A DNA stretch of 64,000 nucleotides from Rhynochetos jubatus. Taxonomy: Eukaryota; Chordata; Aves; Eurypygiformes; Rhynochetidae. The position numbers were made by a program, and so were the translations under genes. Below are positions 1-13,400 of this stretch, piece by piece. Each line of letters starts with the position of its first letter. Positions within the stretch are counted from its first letter, which is position 1. The stretch covers positions 1 to 64,000 of the forward strand of contig CM050666.1 in the NCBI GenBank assembly GCA_027574665.1. The letters are read 5' to 3'. A model generated the notes under the pieces. It saw nothing but the letters and a program-made list of their open reading frames with translations. It was not told the origin of the DNA and did no database searches.

Positions 1-3000
1 TCCAAGTTTCTTTTTTAACAATAGTTAGACAAGTGGGTTTGAACCGTGATTTAGATGGGGCAAGTTTGCATTTTAGAGCTGCTTGATCATTTATGTTGGT
101 ATTATAACAGACTGCAGACAGCAACAGCAAAGATTTCCAGGTGCAGTTCTGTCACTGGGCCTTATCTTTATGTGAAACAATCACTCTAGCAGTCAGATCA
201 TTTTAAGCCATCTTTTCAGGCAGGCTTCAACCTCACTGTGGTGCAAATGTGGCACTTGCTGCAATGCTCATCTACCCGGTATGAATTGAACCAGTGTCAC
301 CAAATCATACATAACCTAGAAGATGATAGCATTTGGACACTGCTCCAGTAGATATTTCAGGACAGACACTGTAGGAAGGAAACTCAGGGAGGCTATTAAT
401 GTGGAGCCATGACAGAAAGAGAGATGAGTTACTGTAGTGGTGAGGAATAGGCAGCTTGGGACTAGGTAAGAAGCCTTCTGCAGTGCTTATGGAGTTATCT
501 TCTTCCAGTCTTCCATTCTGCTCCAGTGGCTAAACACTCATTCCAGGCTTGGCTGCTTTCTCATGGAAAGCTACATGCTCCACCTGGCAACGGGACCACA
601 CTCTTCCTGACACACTGGTACCATCCTCGCTAACTCAACTGAAACGCTTCAGCCATTTAAGTCCATTCTAAATCAGTCCACTAGCTCTCCTTTATCCACC
701 ACATTAGGCCTAGACTTTCTGCTCTCACCTTCAGTGCCCTGCATAACTGCACACTTTCTGTGTATACAGGTTTGCCCTCTCCACTTACCATTGACATCAT
801 GTCCCGCTTATCTACTTCTCCTGCAAGCTTTTCTGTGTCACTCTGTCCTGTGTGTGAGATGCAATGCTGACTGTGGTTCACTGAATTTGAACTTTTCATT
901 CAAATCCTTCCTTTTAAGTTCCTTTTGGTGGTGCCTACAATTAGTGCCTCACTGATCATAATTATTTCAAATAAACCATTTAGTTAAGCAATTGAGGTGT
1001 TTACAAGACCCAACAGCGTAACAGCTTGATCTTACTGCTGTAATGTGTGAGGTAGTTCCTCACTCCATCTCCTCCTGCTGTTTATTACCCTCTTTCTAAT
1101 CTAAAGTTGGGTGGTAAGTTCTTCAGGGGAGTGATTATATCTTTTTGTTCAGTGTAGTGCCTGTCATGTTTTAAGGCACAATAAAATGTATAATACAGAA
1201 TGTGCACAAACCGATACCTGTAATCCAATGCAGACACAAGCCTGTTAATACAATTAAGAAAACGTAAGTCTTAAAACCCAAATGTCGCAGTATCTGTTCA
1301 GTGTCCAATAAGAATAGCAGAAATCCACGAGAGCACAACCATCTTAAGTGAAAAGCTTAATTTACAAGTCTCCCTAAAGAAGCAATGCCACACTTCAGGA
1401 AAATCGGAATATTCAACTGAATAGTTCTACAGAGGTGCTTAAAACTCAGTAGATTAGATTGAATGAATGTGAACTGCCTATTTTAGTCTATGTATGTAAG
1501 CAGCCAAGAATGTCTGTCTAGAAACAGTTTTCCAGGACACAGCTGTCACATGCTCCAGATGAATGTTGTGCTTGCTTCTACTAGAGCTGAAGTCTATGAC
1601 TTAATCTTATCTGTTTAACATCCAAGAGTCCAGTTTTAGATTTTTGGCAGCTAGCATATGCTCCCCCTGTGGCAACTGCATAATAACATAATATAGTTTA
1701 AAAAATCCAGATCCTTTAAGCCTCAATTACCTCATGAAACTATTTTAAAATTCAGGGCGAACAAAACTGCAGTATTTCAGTTTACAAGCATCACTTTCGT
1801 TTACAGCTGTTTTAAAGGACCCATTCTAATGTTTTATATCTTTCACCACCTGCAGAACTGAATGAAAATATTTATTCTATTTTGCAGAGGGCTACCAGAA
1901 CCAAGAAAGCAGAACTGAATGAGAAAGAATAAGGTATATTAAAAGATAAGATCCAGGATATCTGACTTTTTTAACTCTTTAAAACTGAAGAAAGGTTCAA
2001 AAATCTTGCCAAGCCAGGATAAAAATAAGCTATAGGCAAGTAAGAATCTTCAAAATAGCCTGCTGCCTAAATGAGTATTTATATTAGTACAACCAAGTTA
2101 GAGTCTTAGTATTTTTAATTACTCTTTTAAAAAAATGAATGTTCATAAAAGGATTGGGCTGTTTAACCCATGGAATTAATTCACTTTTACATTCTAAATT
2201 CTTTGGGTAGGAACTCTCTTTTCAGTGATTATCAATACCAGCTGGAGGCTCTGTTGTAACATAAAATAAAGAATAAGAATGGGAGGGTAGAATAAGCTAG
2301 ACCTTAAAAGAGCACTGCCTGGGCCCAGGAGAAGCAACCTCCTCCCCGAAATAGGAAAGGATAAAGAGAAAGGAAATCAGTGATGAAGAGCAAAAAAGAA
2401 GAAGTGAAGCAGGTAAAAGAACAAGAGCTGCAGTGGGAAAATAGTGGAGAGGGAAGGCAGGAAAGACAATAGAGTTGAAAGGAACCGGTCTTTTCTGGTT
2501 TGGGGTTAACTAAAGGGTTAAGGGATTATGTTAGCCCCAGAGGAAAAGGAACTGAAGGTTTAGATAAATGTCCTGGACAAGGATGCCAGGCAGAAACTCC
2601 AGGCAGTTCCAGCTTCTCTGAGAATGAGTGGAAGGGCTCAGTGAGCGATGCCCAAAGGAGCTCTGCCCAGATGCAGAACAGAATTAGTGATGGAAACAGT
2701 GGGTTGCCTTCCCCACCTTTCTCTTTGTGAGCAGTTAAGGGATGCAGAAGGGTACTGGGCTAGCTTTGTTCTGGCAGCACAGCAGGTACAGGTGTTGCCC
2801 TTCACATCAGAAAGTTCATGCTGCTCTGTTAACCGCAGCTCATACCACAGGGGCCAATTCCAGTACAAAGTGAGCAAGCAAGTGTCCATGTCCTTTTCTC
2901 CTCTTTGCAAAGATGGCCCTAAGGTAGTACTTGTGGTTTCATCACTAGTGTATCTATCTACTAGGAACTGATATGAGACCATAAATACACTTCATTCAGA

Positions 3001-4347
3001 ACAGCTGTCTGGCTGCAAGGCTTTCAGCAGAGCTGGGAAAAGGATGGGCAGGGGGGAGGGAAATTCTCTATGAATTATGGATCTGGTCAAACACCAGAAA
3101 AACTGGTGTGTCAAATAAATGATTTGAGGAAAACCACCCACATTCACTGAACAGTGAAGAGTTTCTTCATGTTAGAGCATATCCTTCTAAATTTCCAAGC
3201 TGATTCTGAACCAGACATAATTTCCATTCCTTCATGTCTCTTCATGGCAGGCACTGATAATCTTTTCATAAATAGTTTTAGACCAAGAATTATTATGTGA
3301 GGAAATGTATGAATAACTTTGAATTACAAGTAAGTTAAAGAGTTTCACAGTCTGACCATGAACTACGTACTAGTGAGGAAAAGCAGCTATCTTCACTGAA
3401 TAAATAATTTGTTCAAAATTATTTATTTGCTCAGTCCATACTTACAGACTTAGCAATTTGGCCTGGATTCAAACCAGTCATTAAGTAAAAAACTGTTTCC
3501 TGAAACTTATCCAAAAAAAGGGTCAATTTTCATAAAACGTATGTATATAAAATATGATTTTTTGTAAATAGCTCATCAGCACCATAGGCCTGAGCAGTGG
3601 TGTCTGCCTGCATCTCCAGACAGGCTGGATCATTAATTTTGGGAAATGTGAAGTGCCCCGTCAATATCAATAGTTTGTTAACAAAGTGCTCTCAGAATCC
3701 TGTCAACAGCCCCTCGGGAGGAGTATGTATGTGACAAGCACTCTGGCAGGTCCCAGCCAGTCGCCCTAGAGAGGGTAAAGACTGGGAGGCTTACCTTCAA
3801 CCTCCCCTCTCTCCAGGTGCTTTTCTCCAGTGAAAAGACTGCTGCTACAGCAAAGAGCCCTCCTATCAATCCTGCATAGAGCTATGAAAGGAGCCTCTTG
3901 GTACTCCTGCTTCACAAAAGTGAAGAGGGACCCCCTTGCCACTGGCACTCCAGTTGTGAGCAAGGCTACAGTACAGATGTCCAACGTCTTATTTTGTAAC
4001 TGAAGTCCATTTCTTTTGGCAGCTATGCCAACTTTAGGCAGTTCCCACTTCTTGTTCCTGTAGCAATGCCTCAGATGGATCAATGCAAAGGTCTGTCTGG
4101 CTGTATGGTGAATCAGACCAAGGACTGACCCAGGAATTAATATAACCTTGAAAATAAGTTATTTTTAACTAAGATCAAAGGGAATGGGGCAAAAGAGTTA
4201 CCAATAGTTCACGCCTGGCTTTTTGAGTTAGCAAGAAACCAGTGGCCACATCCTCCCAGTGCTCACTGAGGAGTCCACTAAGGTGAAACCATCCCCAAAA
4301 TCACAAAGAAAGACAGGGACGGGACAGAGGCCATTCAGTCCTTCTCT
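1..4347. other. Intergenic flank, no gene seen
   Basis: AT-rich non-coding DNA. All open frames are short and lack codon structure, splice context or recognisable protein motifs. A purine-rich stretch lies at about 2,280-2,480. I see no RNA gene or transposon end here. From human synteny, the interval upstream of UBE2E2 is a gene desert toward ZNF385D, which fits the lack of exons; this is inference. Confidence 0.6.
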
Positions 4348-4480
4348 ATCATAGAATCATAGAATGGTTTGGGTTGGAAGGGACCTTAAAGATCATCTAG
4401 TTCCAACCCCCTTGCCATGGGCAGGGACACCTTAAACTAGACCAGGTTGCTCAAAGCCTCATCCAGCCTGGCCGTCCCCC
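4348..4480 (-). mobile_element. CR1 LINE 3'-end fragment, minus strand
   Basis: The left edge starts with ATCATAGAATCATAGAATGG, the reverse complement of the CR1 3' terminus (ATTCTATGAT repeats). It continues through the usual 3'-UTR text 'tttgggttggaagggacctt', 'gatcatctagttccaaccc' and 'tgccatgggcagggacacct'. The copy is therefore on the minus strand. Similarity fades near 4,475-4,500, giving a 5'-truncated tail of about 130 bp with no coding part. CR1 elements usually lack clear target-site duplications and none is evident. The right boundary is approximate. Confidence 0.93.
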
Positions 4481-5276
4481 CAACTCCCTCCTGCACCTTT
4501 TATCCATGCTGGAGATCCAGTTCATTGGTTGAGTTTCAAGTACAGGTACTTGATTGATTTCCTCCCTTTCTTTTTTTCTTTTTAAATTCTCCTTTTAGTT
4601 ATGTGTTTGCTCAACAATTTAAGAAGGTTACTTAAAGCATATTTTTATTTACATATGAAATGTAAAATATTCAGTACAGCTATGCTTAAATAACTTGAGG
4701 CAAAGTGATAAGAAAATCAAGTATGTGGTTGACAGCTGTGGAGAAGGAACAATGTTAGAGGTACATTTCATCAAAACAGTATTAATGTTTTATATCTTCA
4801 TTATACCCTGTAAACACACACTTGATTAAACCTACTCCTATTTAAGGAAGCTAGTGACACGCATAAAGTAAAAGGATGCACAAGAACACGATGGATTAGG
4901 CCTGTTGAAACAATGCAATAAAACATCACACTTTAGTAGATTTAGCCTGACCAAGGGCTCTGAGTGGAAAAATAATATTATCATCAGAATGATAAACATT
5001 ACACTAATTACCTCCAGTTTTAGATTATCCCTAGATATATCTCATAAAGAGACAGTGAGATGTCCCAGCTCTCAGAAATACAAAAAGGGTTCTGCAGCAT
5101 TTATAAAAGAGATTACACTCTTTGGGTTTTTTTAAAAAAGGTACAACTAGCAAAGAGATCTGTTAATAATTATGTAAATTATTTGACTCAGTATGAACTT
5201 ATTTGTTTAATATGTGCCATGCTGTTATGCATATGATAAGGTTTAATATTGAAGTGTTGAAACAATAGGAGAAAAT

Positions 5277-5352
5277 CTGATTCCTTAATGAATCTGAACA
5301 CTGCCATTCACTGACCTGATTTCTTAATGATTCTGAACAATACCACACTGAC
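5277..5352. repeat. Imperfect 39-bp tandem duplication
   Basis: Two adjacent units begin CTGATTCCTTAATGAATCTG and CTGATTTCTTAATGATTCTG. Both continue with 'aaca...ccattcactgac' or a close variant ending 'cactgac'. Unit 1 is about 5,277-5,315 and unit 2 about 5,316-5,352, with a few substitutions and a 1-2 bp deletion in the second. Confidence 0.8.
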
Positions 5353-8300
5353 CAAATATAACGAACTTCCAGCACAAAGCTGAATAGAGCTGTTTAAAAT
5401 ACAATTCTCTGACTGTGGCTCTATATGGAGTTGACTTTAAATTACTGTGTCAACATAAAAACTGAAGGGCTAGCATGAATGAAACTGCAATACTTTTATA
5501 TAAAAAATAAAGGGCCAAGCTTCAGATACATGCAATTTCCCTAAGGGAGCTACCATCTAGCTTCCATCAACAGAAGTTTGTGTGAGATGCTTGTTGTCTT
5601 TATCACCAGCAGGAAGACTAGAACAGATACAGTGCAATTCCTCATCCTCAGCTCCTCATACACAGATCGCAAATGTGGCCCTGGAGACTGAAGGATAGGA
5701 CAGCAGATGACGGCGATACTGCGTAAACCAGTTACAGGATAAACAAAAGAAACAGCAGAGAACAGGAAGATTTGCCAGTCTCTGTTCCAATACAGCTTCA
5801 CTGCGTACCAAATGTTCTGCTAATGCCAGAGTGCGTGACAAATTAATAGGGTATTTTAAAGACCACTGTGCTTCTTCCACAAACCATCACTGTAGGATGC
5901 AGAAGTACAGGCAGCTTTCCTCCAAGACTCATCTCCCTCACATGTGGTAGTCATTTCTGCACAATGAAGTTTCATTCCAGCAGGAATAGCAGCATAGGAC
6001 TATTCCCTGCCTGGTCCCTTTCCATAGCCTGTAACTATATTACCAGCTATTGACTTATGTCAGCTCTGAGCTATGTCATAAATTTATAGGCAGGAAATTA
6101 AAAACAGTCAATCAAAAGCAACCCCTTGCATGACTCTACCTTTTTCATGTAAGAAATATATATATATATTTAAAATAATTAGAATAAAGCATATCACAAA
6201 ATCCCTCAGCTTGACATGTAGTTTTCAAGAGAATGGGAAGAGCATTATTACAAAGCTTCTAGGTCTTCCTGGAAGAAATAGTACACGCCTGAAGGTAGGG
6301 AAGGTGAAAACCTCTGAATCAGCAACTTGAGACACATTGAAAATCTACAGTGAACTCTGGGAACTCAAAAGACACTCTGAACTCCTGGAAAATTCACATT
6401 TTCACAGAAATTTTTGTGAATCATTGTGTTCCAACAGCAGCCTCCTTAAATCAAAGTCATGAATACTGACTCAACTACAGCAAAGGTAAATTTTTACAAA
6501 CCGTGGACTAGGATTATGTTGATGAAACCCTGGCCTCTTTCCAGCACTTCTCTGTATGACGTAGAACAGCCTCTAGTGAGGATTCACCCTAAGTCACCTC
6601 AGCAATTAGGGGTTAACTGTACAGATGCAAAACAGAGCTAAATAAAAGACACTATAAAAGAAGAAACCGGTTTTTGCCTACAGACTTTGATTTAACCTTA
6701 GGCCCAAATCCTCCTAAACAGGCCTAAGGCAGCAGCCATAACTTGCTCCCCCCGAGCATTCAAAAACAGTGAGACAAAAATCACTGCTTTGTCTTGAAAA
6801 GCCTGACACTGGGGGTGGGGTCTTTTACTTTGGATTTTGAAACTATAGGATTCTCTTTTTCAAACTTCTCTTCAAGGTTTACATAAATCTGAGATTCTCC
6901 CCATGGTCTCAGAACATCTGGAGCTGATGACTTCAGGAAAGCACTAAACATCACCAAAAATGTTAATACAGAGGCTGCCAGCTTGGCTCTGCAGTGCTAC
7001 CAGCAGAAATCTTCTTTTAGGGCTGCAGGGAACTCGCTCCAGCGGCAGAGCAGCATGGCAGGAATTCCTGCAGGCGGGAAAGGAAGAGGAGAAGTGAAGG
7101 GAGATGGAGCTCCTCTCAGCACCTCCTGGCAAAGCACACACATCATCATTGCCTGTGTGACAAAGGATGGTTACGGTACTCCATGTCCTCCCTTCACGTA
7201 TTTTGCATCAATATTTGGTTCTGGCTTGAAAAGCTTCAATGTTTCAAATGCAACTTATTTCAGTGCCCTGTAAAATTTGGGTGGCAGCAATGTTTATGTC
7301 TGATTTACTACCCAAAAGGATGTCACTGGACAAAAGTGACAAGAAGGCTGAGGCGGGTGAGACAAGATGGGCTGGGTGGAGTTTTACAGTGGTACCTAAG
7401 GCAGATTTTAAGAGGGTTACAGGTGAAAACACTTTCTGCTCTGCTGTATCAGATTTGGCCATATTCTCTGTCCCTGTCCTCATTACTGATTCCTGCTGTG
7501 GTCCAGCATCTGCAGTAAGTGTCTCCTGAAATATGTTTGGCAACCCTCAACTGTCTGCTTCATCCTGCTTTTAAAATAAACTTTTCTGATAAAATCATTG
7601 CCCACTCTTCAGTTTGTTAGTACTTTACAATGCACCTCCTCAATATGGATTTCTCATGTATTGCAGATTAAAAATGACATGGCATTTGGTGAGTGTGAAA
7701 AGCTGTTTTAAATCTACACGACTCCAGTGGTGTTGGCTTAGCCACGCTCATTCCTGTAGGAAATGCCACATGCCTGAAGAGCAGTTTTCTCTGACACTAA
7801 AGAGAGATGGGAGGGAACAAAATCAGCAAGTGGGTGCACACTGGTTTCCCACTGACCTCCTACATTATATTTTAATTTTCTGCTTCTTTCCATATGTTTC
7901 TTCTTCCCTCCAGTCCTAGAGAGTGGTGAGAAAGTAAGAGCCAACACAGAGCTGTTGGGCAGGAGGATTCTAGTGTGGACTAGGAAACCTAGACAAACTG
8001 CTAAGCACAGTGCCTTCCCCAGGGCAGGTGAATCTCCTTACCTCTCAAGAGCAGTACAGAAGCACACAGGAGAACAAATCTCTGTGATGTTATGCCCCAA
8101 AATAACCCAGAGCAGTGCTTTTGGGTGGGTTTTAGGACAAGGCAATCAGTCCCATTATTATTTTGCTGCCATAAGAGAGCTATCTGCAAATGTATGGTGA
8201 TAGAGCAATAACCTACAATGTACATCCTTATCATCGCTCATAAGTGAATCATATAAAACTCCTCCATTATCATACACCATCAAAAGATTAAGCCACATGC

Positions 8301-8801
8301 ACATTTTAAAAGGTAATTATTGTACTTAAAGAAATGAAACCACATTCTGAATGATCTCAGTACCTTATTTAGCACAAGAGACTGCACCAATTTATTTTTT
8401 CTATTAAAGCAGTTTTTCACAATTCCTTATTGTTAGAAAATAAAAGCTTAAAGCCAAGTGCAGCTGCTGAAAAGCATTAATGAAACCTGTGTCTGCATAG
8501 CAGAATCAAAGCAGTAGGAGAGGTGGCAGCTAGCCACAGAAAAGAGCAGATGAGATAGGGAAAGCAGTAACAAGGGAGGCATGAGATAGTAGGAGATAGC
8601 AAAGATTTACAAACGTGTTACATGTTGCCGTCCATTACCATCTATATCTACATCAGGGAAAAAAAGCAGTTTAGGAGATCCGCAGTTTCGAAAATATCAG
8701 TCCATTATGATAACACCGAAACTGAACAAAATCTTCAGCGTGGCTTACAAGCGCATTATATACGGTAGGGTATATGGGACCTGGGTAAATCTAAATGAAC
8801 A

Positions 8802-8937
8802 TGCATTTGGAAACCATCACTTACGTGTTTGGATGCTTTCTCAAAGGCCTATGTACAGTCTGTTGTCAATCTTTGGAAATCAATTGTGCTTCTTACAAAC
8901 GCAAGTTAATATACTACCTTTTACATTTCCAAATGCA
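8802..8937. repeat. 12-bp perfect inverted repeat, 112-bp spacer
   Basis: TGCATTTGGAAA at 8,802-8,813 is exactly complementary to TTTCCAAATGCA at 8,926-8,937. No transposon coding sequence or target duplication is visible, so this is recorded only as a sequence feature. Confidence 0.75.
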
Positions 8938-10424
8938 GTTTTGTAATAAAATGCATCCTTTCAATCAAGGTAATATAAGCTGACCTGTGCTTTCCTTTGT
9001 GAAGCAGATGTTTTAATTGTTAGATAAGCTCTTAATAGTTTGGTTTTTTTGAAAGGAAAATGAAATGACCTTTCCCTCCCCATGGCTTTCAGAGCAGCTA
9101 CTTTTCTTGAAGATTAGAAGTCTCTTGGACTCAAGCCTTAACTCCTCTTGCATCTGCAAACTGCAATCTGAATTACTTCTCTCCTTTAACAAAAACTCCT
9201 GCTGTGCTGGAGAATCTCTTAATTACTTTACAAGCTTCTCCTGTTATTGTGGAACCCTACGGAAATCTGATTACAGAGCTAATAAAATGAGTGAATCACA
9301 TTTTTTTCTATTTCATCTGAAGGCTTCAAAATACAAAGGTACACAAAGTCACACAGCAATATTGCATTAATATAAATATATGAATGGTGCCAAATGACAG
9401 CCTTATGACATAAAAATGTAACTGTGGGAACTATTCAATCCACAACCCATAATGTGAAGTGCTACGGAACAAAATTTGACAATTTAGGTCTTCAGAACTC
9501 TTTATCAAGGTAGTTTATAAGACAAGATTTGTCCCCTCTGAGAGCTAAGAAAAAAAGTGTATTTCCCACAACATTTAGCAAAGAAAAAGGGTAGGAGGGA
9601 AATCTTAAGTCCAAGAACCCACAACCAGTTTGACCTTCTACAGCTGATACTGGGGCTTCAAAGGCCACCAATGGCTTCCAGTCTGCCACCAGACATAAAG
9701 ATTCTGACCACACAGCCAGTGTTGCTTCAGTGGGAGCTGCTGTCTTTTTGATAGCAAATACAGACTTAAAAATCTGCCCAGCCAAAATTATATAGTACAA
9801 GGTCGAAAGGGAAAACAGAGCCCTACAGCAGGGAATTTCAACTCTGTTATGGTTTAGCAGGTGCTCCAATAAATCTTTCTCTCTTCCACATTAGACATTT
9901 TTATCCTGGGATAAAAATTTCTGTATCACATACCCACAGCAAAGAAATTCACAAGTCTCCAAACCACAGCCAAGGTAACCTGACTTGAACACCATGGGCT
10001 GAGGAGGAAGTGTTTCTTTTTTTAAAGATACAGATGTGTCTGGGGGGAGTTGAAGAACAGTCCTGCAGAAACAGCCTCAGATGCTGAGACACTTCATCAC
10101 CTCATTAGTTTTGTCTGTGACAGAGCTCCTTCTCCATCACTTTCTTTTTAAACTCTGTCTCCTTAAGTCAAATTGGGATGTACGTTCCTCCAGCATTTCT
10201 TGCTTCCACAATAATTTATCCTCTGAGGTGAGAAGCTGGATATTCAGGAACACATATGGTAGCCAAGGTTGGAAATCAGTGGGGAGACTTAGAGAACCTC
10301 ACTTGAAAATACATGTGCCAAATCATCTTAAAAAGCACAACAGTGAAAGGGTGGTGTGCCAGATTTTGGAATTGATGACTCTGACATGAAACTAGAATAA
10401 CATGGCTGAGTTTTATAGGTTTTT

Positions 10425-10448
10425 TTACTTTCTTTTTAGAGAAAGTAA
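10425..10448. repeat. Perfect 9-bp-stem hairpin
   Basis: TTACTTTCT (10,425-10,433) and AGAAAGTAA (10,440-10,448) are perfect complements around a 6-nt loop, and the stem extends by one further T-A pair. The stem is AT-rich and short. Nothing indicates that it is transcribed. Confidence 0.6.
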
Positions 10449-13400
10449 AGTGAAGGGATGATTCTTCAATACAGAAAGGGTTCTGAGCCCACATGGTGAC
10501 TGTCAAACCAGGCTGCTCTGCATGCCTGCAGGAATTTACCAGGAGCTGAAGCCACTGCCTTGTTGGGAGCAGCTGATCAGCTGCATCCTGCCTCCAGGCT
10601 GAGCTCCTGCAGGCACTCTTTCAGAAGCCAGATGTCTGCCTTCAAAAATTGCACTTTGGTGTTATTCAAAATAAAGGAATGAAGGCAAAGCATATCCCTC
10701 TCTTCAAGCATTGTCTGACTGCATACATATGACGCCTGCACTCTCACACTAGTCTCACGAGTTTTATGGCAGTGTTCAGCCACTGCTCCCCTGGTACTGA
10801 GAGACATCTAGGTGCATAGGCTGCCTACATGCAAATTATTATTGCTTGGAAGAGCAGCAGCTTCCTGTGCCTCCCCATGGAGAGCTGGCAGCTTTTCAGG
10901 GGCATTATACTGACTTTCGCTTCTTGCATTTCTGTACTGGCCATGGAGCACTTCTTCCCTGCCCGAGAGCCCCAGGTACAAGGAACCTCAAGAGACTGAT
11001 TTCCTGATGTCACCGGCACCAGCACAGGCAGAGCAGATCGTTCCTCTTTTGGTTCTTTTGCTGTCGTTGGATAGGCAGTTCACCGCTCAATGCGCTGCTG
11101 CAACAAATGGGAGGCACAGCACTTCTAATGCTTTTTTTTTTTTTTCTCCTGTAAATTCAGAGTAAATTAGATTTGGTGCTCCACCAAGAACAAAATACTG
11201 TCTACTATTGTAAGATTTGTTACGGGCCAGATCTTCAAATCTTTACTACTGGCAAAGTGTGTTTGTCCAACTATTGAGTTAGTGAAGATATCTGATTTGG
11301 CCTAGTATCTTTTACATCTATGCCTTTAACTCTCCTCCCAGAACACACAAGTGAATACAGTCTTTATAATAGAAAATATTGGAGCCACTTATATAAGCAG
11401 TTCAGCATTCCCTGCCATAACTATACCTGGCTTGGCTCATTAGAGATCTTTGTTTTAAACAGTTAAATTAATTTCTATAATACACAAATACAAGCTCTGA
11501 TGTTCCCAACATTATTTGCATGGATGGAATAAACCAAATCTAATGTTTTATTATCCTTCTAAGAGGAGAAGGGAGGTCTAAATAATGAAGTATTTAGCAG
11601 CCACAATAATATGTGCCTTGTGGAAAAATGGAAATTACTTCTGTATTCCTTGCTACTTGTTCTAATACTTGTAATTTTTTGGCTCCAAAGCACCTTAGAG
11701 TCTGAATGAAAGAATACTTCTGACATTTGTTAAAATTTCAAAGTGGATCTGTCCACAACTCTTTCACATTGGCTTTCTGTAAACACTGCACTTTTTTAGA
11801 CAAAATGTCCCCTTTTGGACTTCAAAAAGGGGGCAGGGCAGATGGCTTAATCTAAATCCAAACGTGCAAATTTCAGACCAATGTATTTTTTTAATGAGTC
11901 TCACATATAATTTTAAATAATTCCAAAAATAGCTTATACATGTGTGATATATGTCCAGACATTAATATCCAACCAGAAGAATTCAATAAACAGAGGTTTC
12001 ATTATAATTGATTTGCCTATCTCTGTCTCACAAAATTTTCCCAGCATTGTCTGGATGCAATGATGGCTGATGCCATGAATACGAATTACATGGTTTAATA
12101 TCTTCTCTTAGCTGTGAAAAAGTGATTAAAACAGAATTTAAAATGGAATCAGTTTATAAAAAGGTTACAAGTTATTAAAGAAAATGTCTTTTTACTGTAG
12201 AATCATTTTCAAATGACAGGATATGGGATGGAGAGGCATTCTAGAAGGAGCAGAGGATGGTAGAGGAATTTTATTGTTTTCATTTGAAAAACCTGGTGCT
12301 TTAGTAATAGTCTTTGATAATGAGATTTGTTTTAATTAATAGTCTGTTTGACATGTGCATTCTATTATCAGGAATTACTGTGCTTCATAGACCTCTCAGT
12401 GGAAGTAAAGACAGTGGAGGGCAGTGTAAAGATGTTTGAGGTAGAGGGAGCCACACTGGTTAAACCACTGGGAGGAACAGATTCATGTTATCCTAGTGCT
12501 GTGACTGACAACTCCTGCCAAGGAGTGGTTTGGCTTGGAGACAATCTCCACACAGCTGGGATCACCCCCATGCCAAGCCAACAGTACTCACCATCAGATA
12601 TGGACAAACCCATTTTCTACAAGACTAGGAAATTATTTGGAATCATGTTGCACAGTAATATAGCTGAACAAATCCACAGTGGCCAGGTCGAACCAGGTAG
12701 CAGCTAAGGGTAAAAAGTTGTTGAATTGTTTGTTTGCATAAAAGGGATAGAAAACAAGAAATATTACCTTCTTTTTCATATCTTTTCTACTCTGACCACG
12801 TCCATAACTGACATCACGAAACATTAAGACTACACACTAGTTTGCAGCTATTTCTGCTGCCGTAATGTCTTCTCAAGAGACTTGAAACACGAAAGGGGGA
12901 AAAAAAGCTAAGATTTAACCTACATGAAGGAACAAAGATGGGTAACTGATGCCCACTGGAAGTGGAGTCCTTTATTCTGACAAAAGAGATGCCAAAATCA
13001 CTGTGCTATTTTCTTTCCTGAGAGTACCATCCTGGTGTAAACTATGATGACGTTTATCTCATGGAGTCAGACAAATTAATCTGGATTTACACTGGTGTAA
13101 TCGATAATTATATTCTGCTAGCCTTACTGATGCTGAGATGTATATTACTTTCCTAGGCCCACATCCCTCCAGCACCAGTGTTTAAGGATGTGTTCTTGTA
13201 TCCACTTTGTCCTACTGTTAATTACAGAGGTATGAACTGTCCCTGAGTAACCATGATAATGTCCTTCAGTAAGTGGACATAGAAGAGTGCTCAGCCTACT
13301 GAAGGTAATGTCAGTCCCATCTGAGTTTACTGAATTTAACTTTGTGTTAAATCACTTTGTGACTGCAGAGTATTGACTATAAAAAGATTGAGACTCTTCT

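Noticed and set aside
12348-12707. 119-codon + strand frame with fairly balanced residues
   Set aside because: No family recognised and no flanking splice signals of note. It could be an ancient exon or repeat, but nothing supports it.
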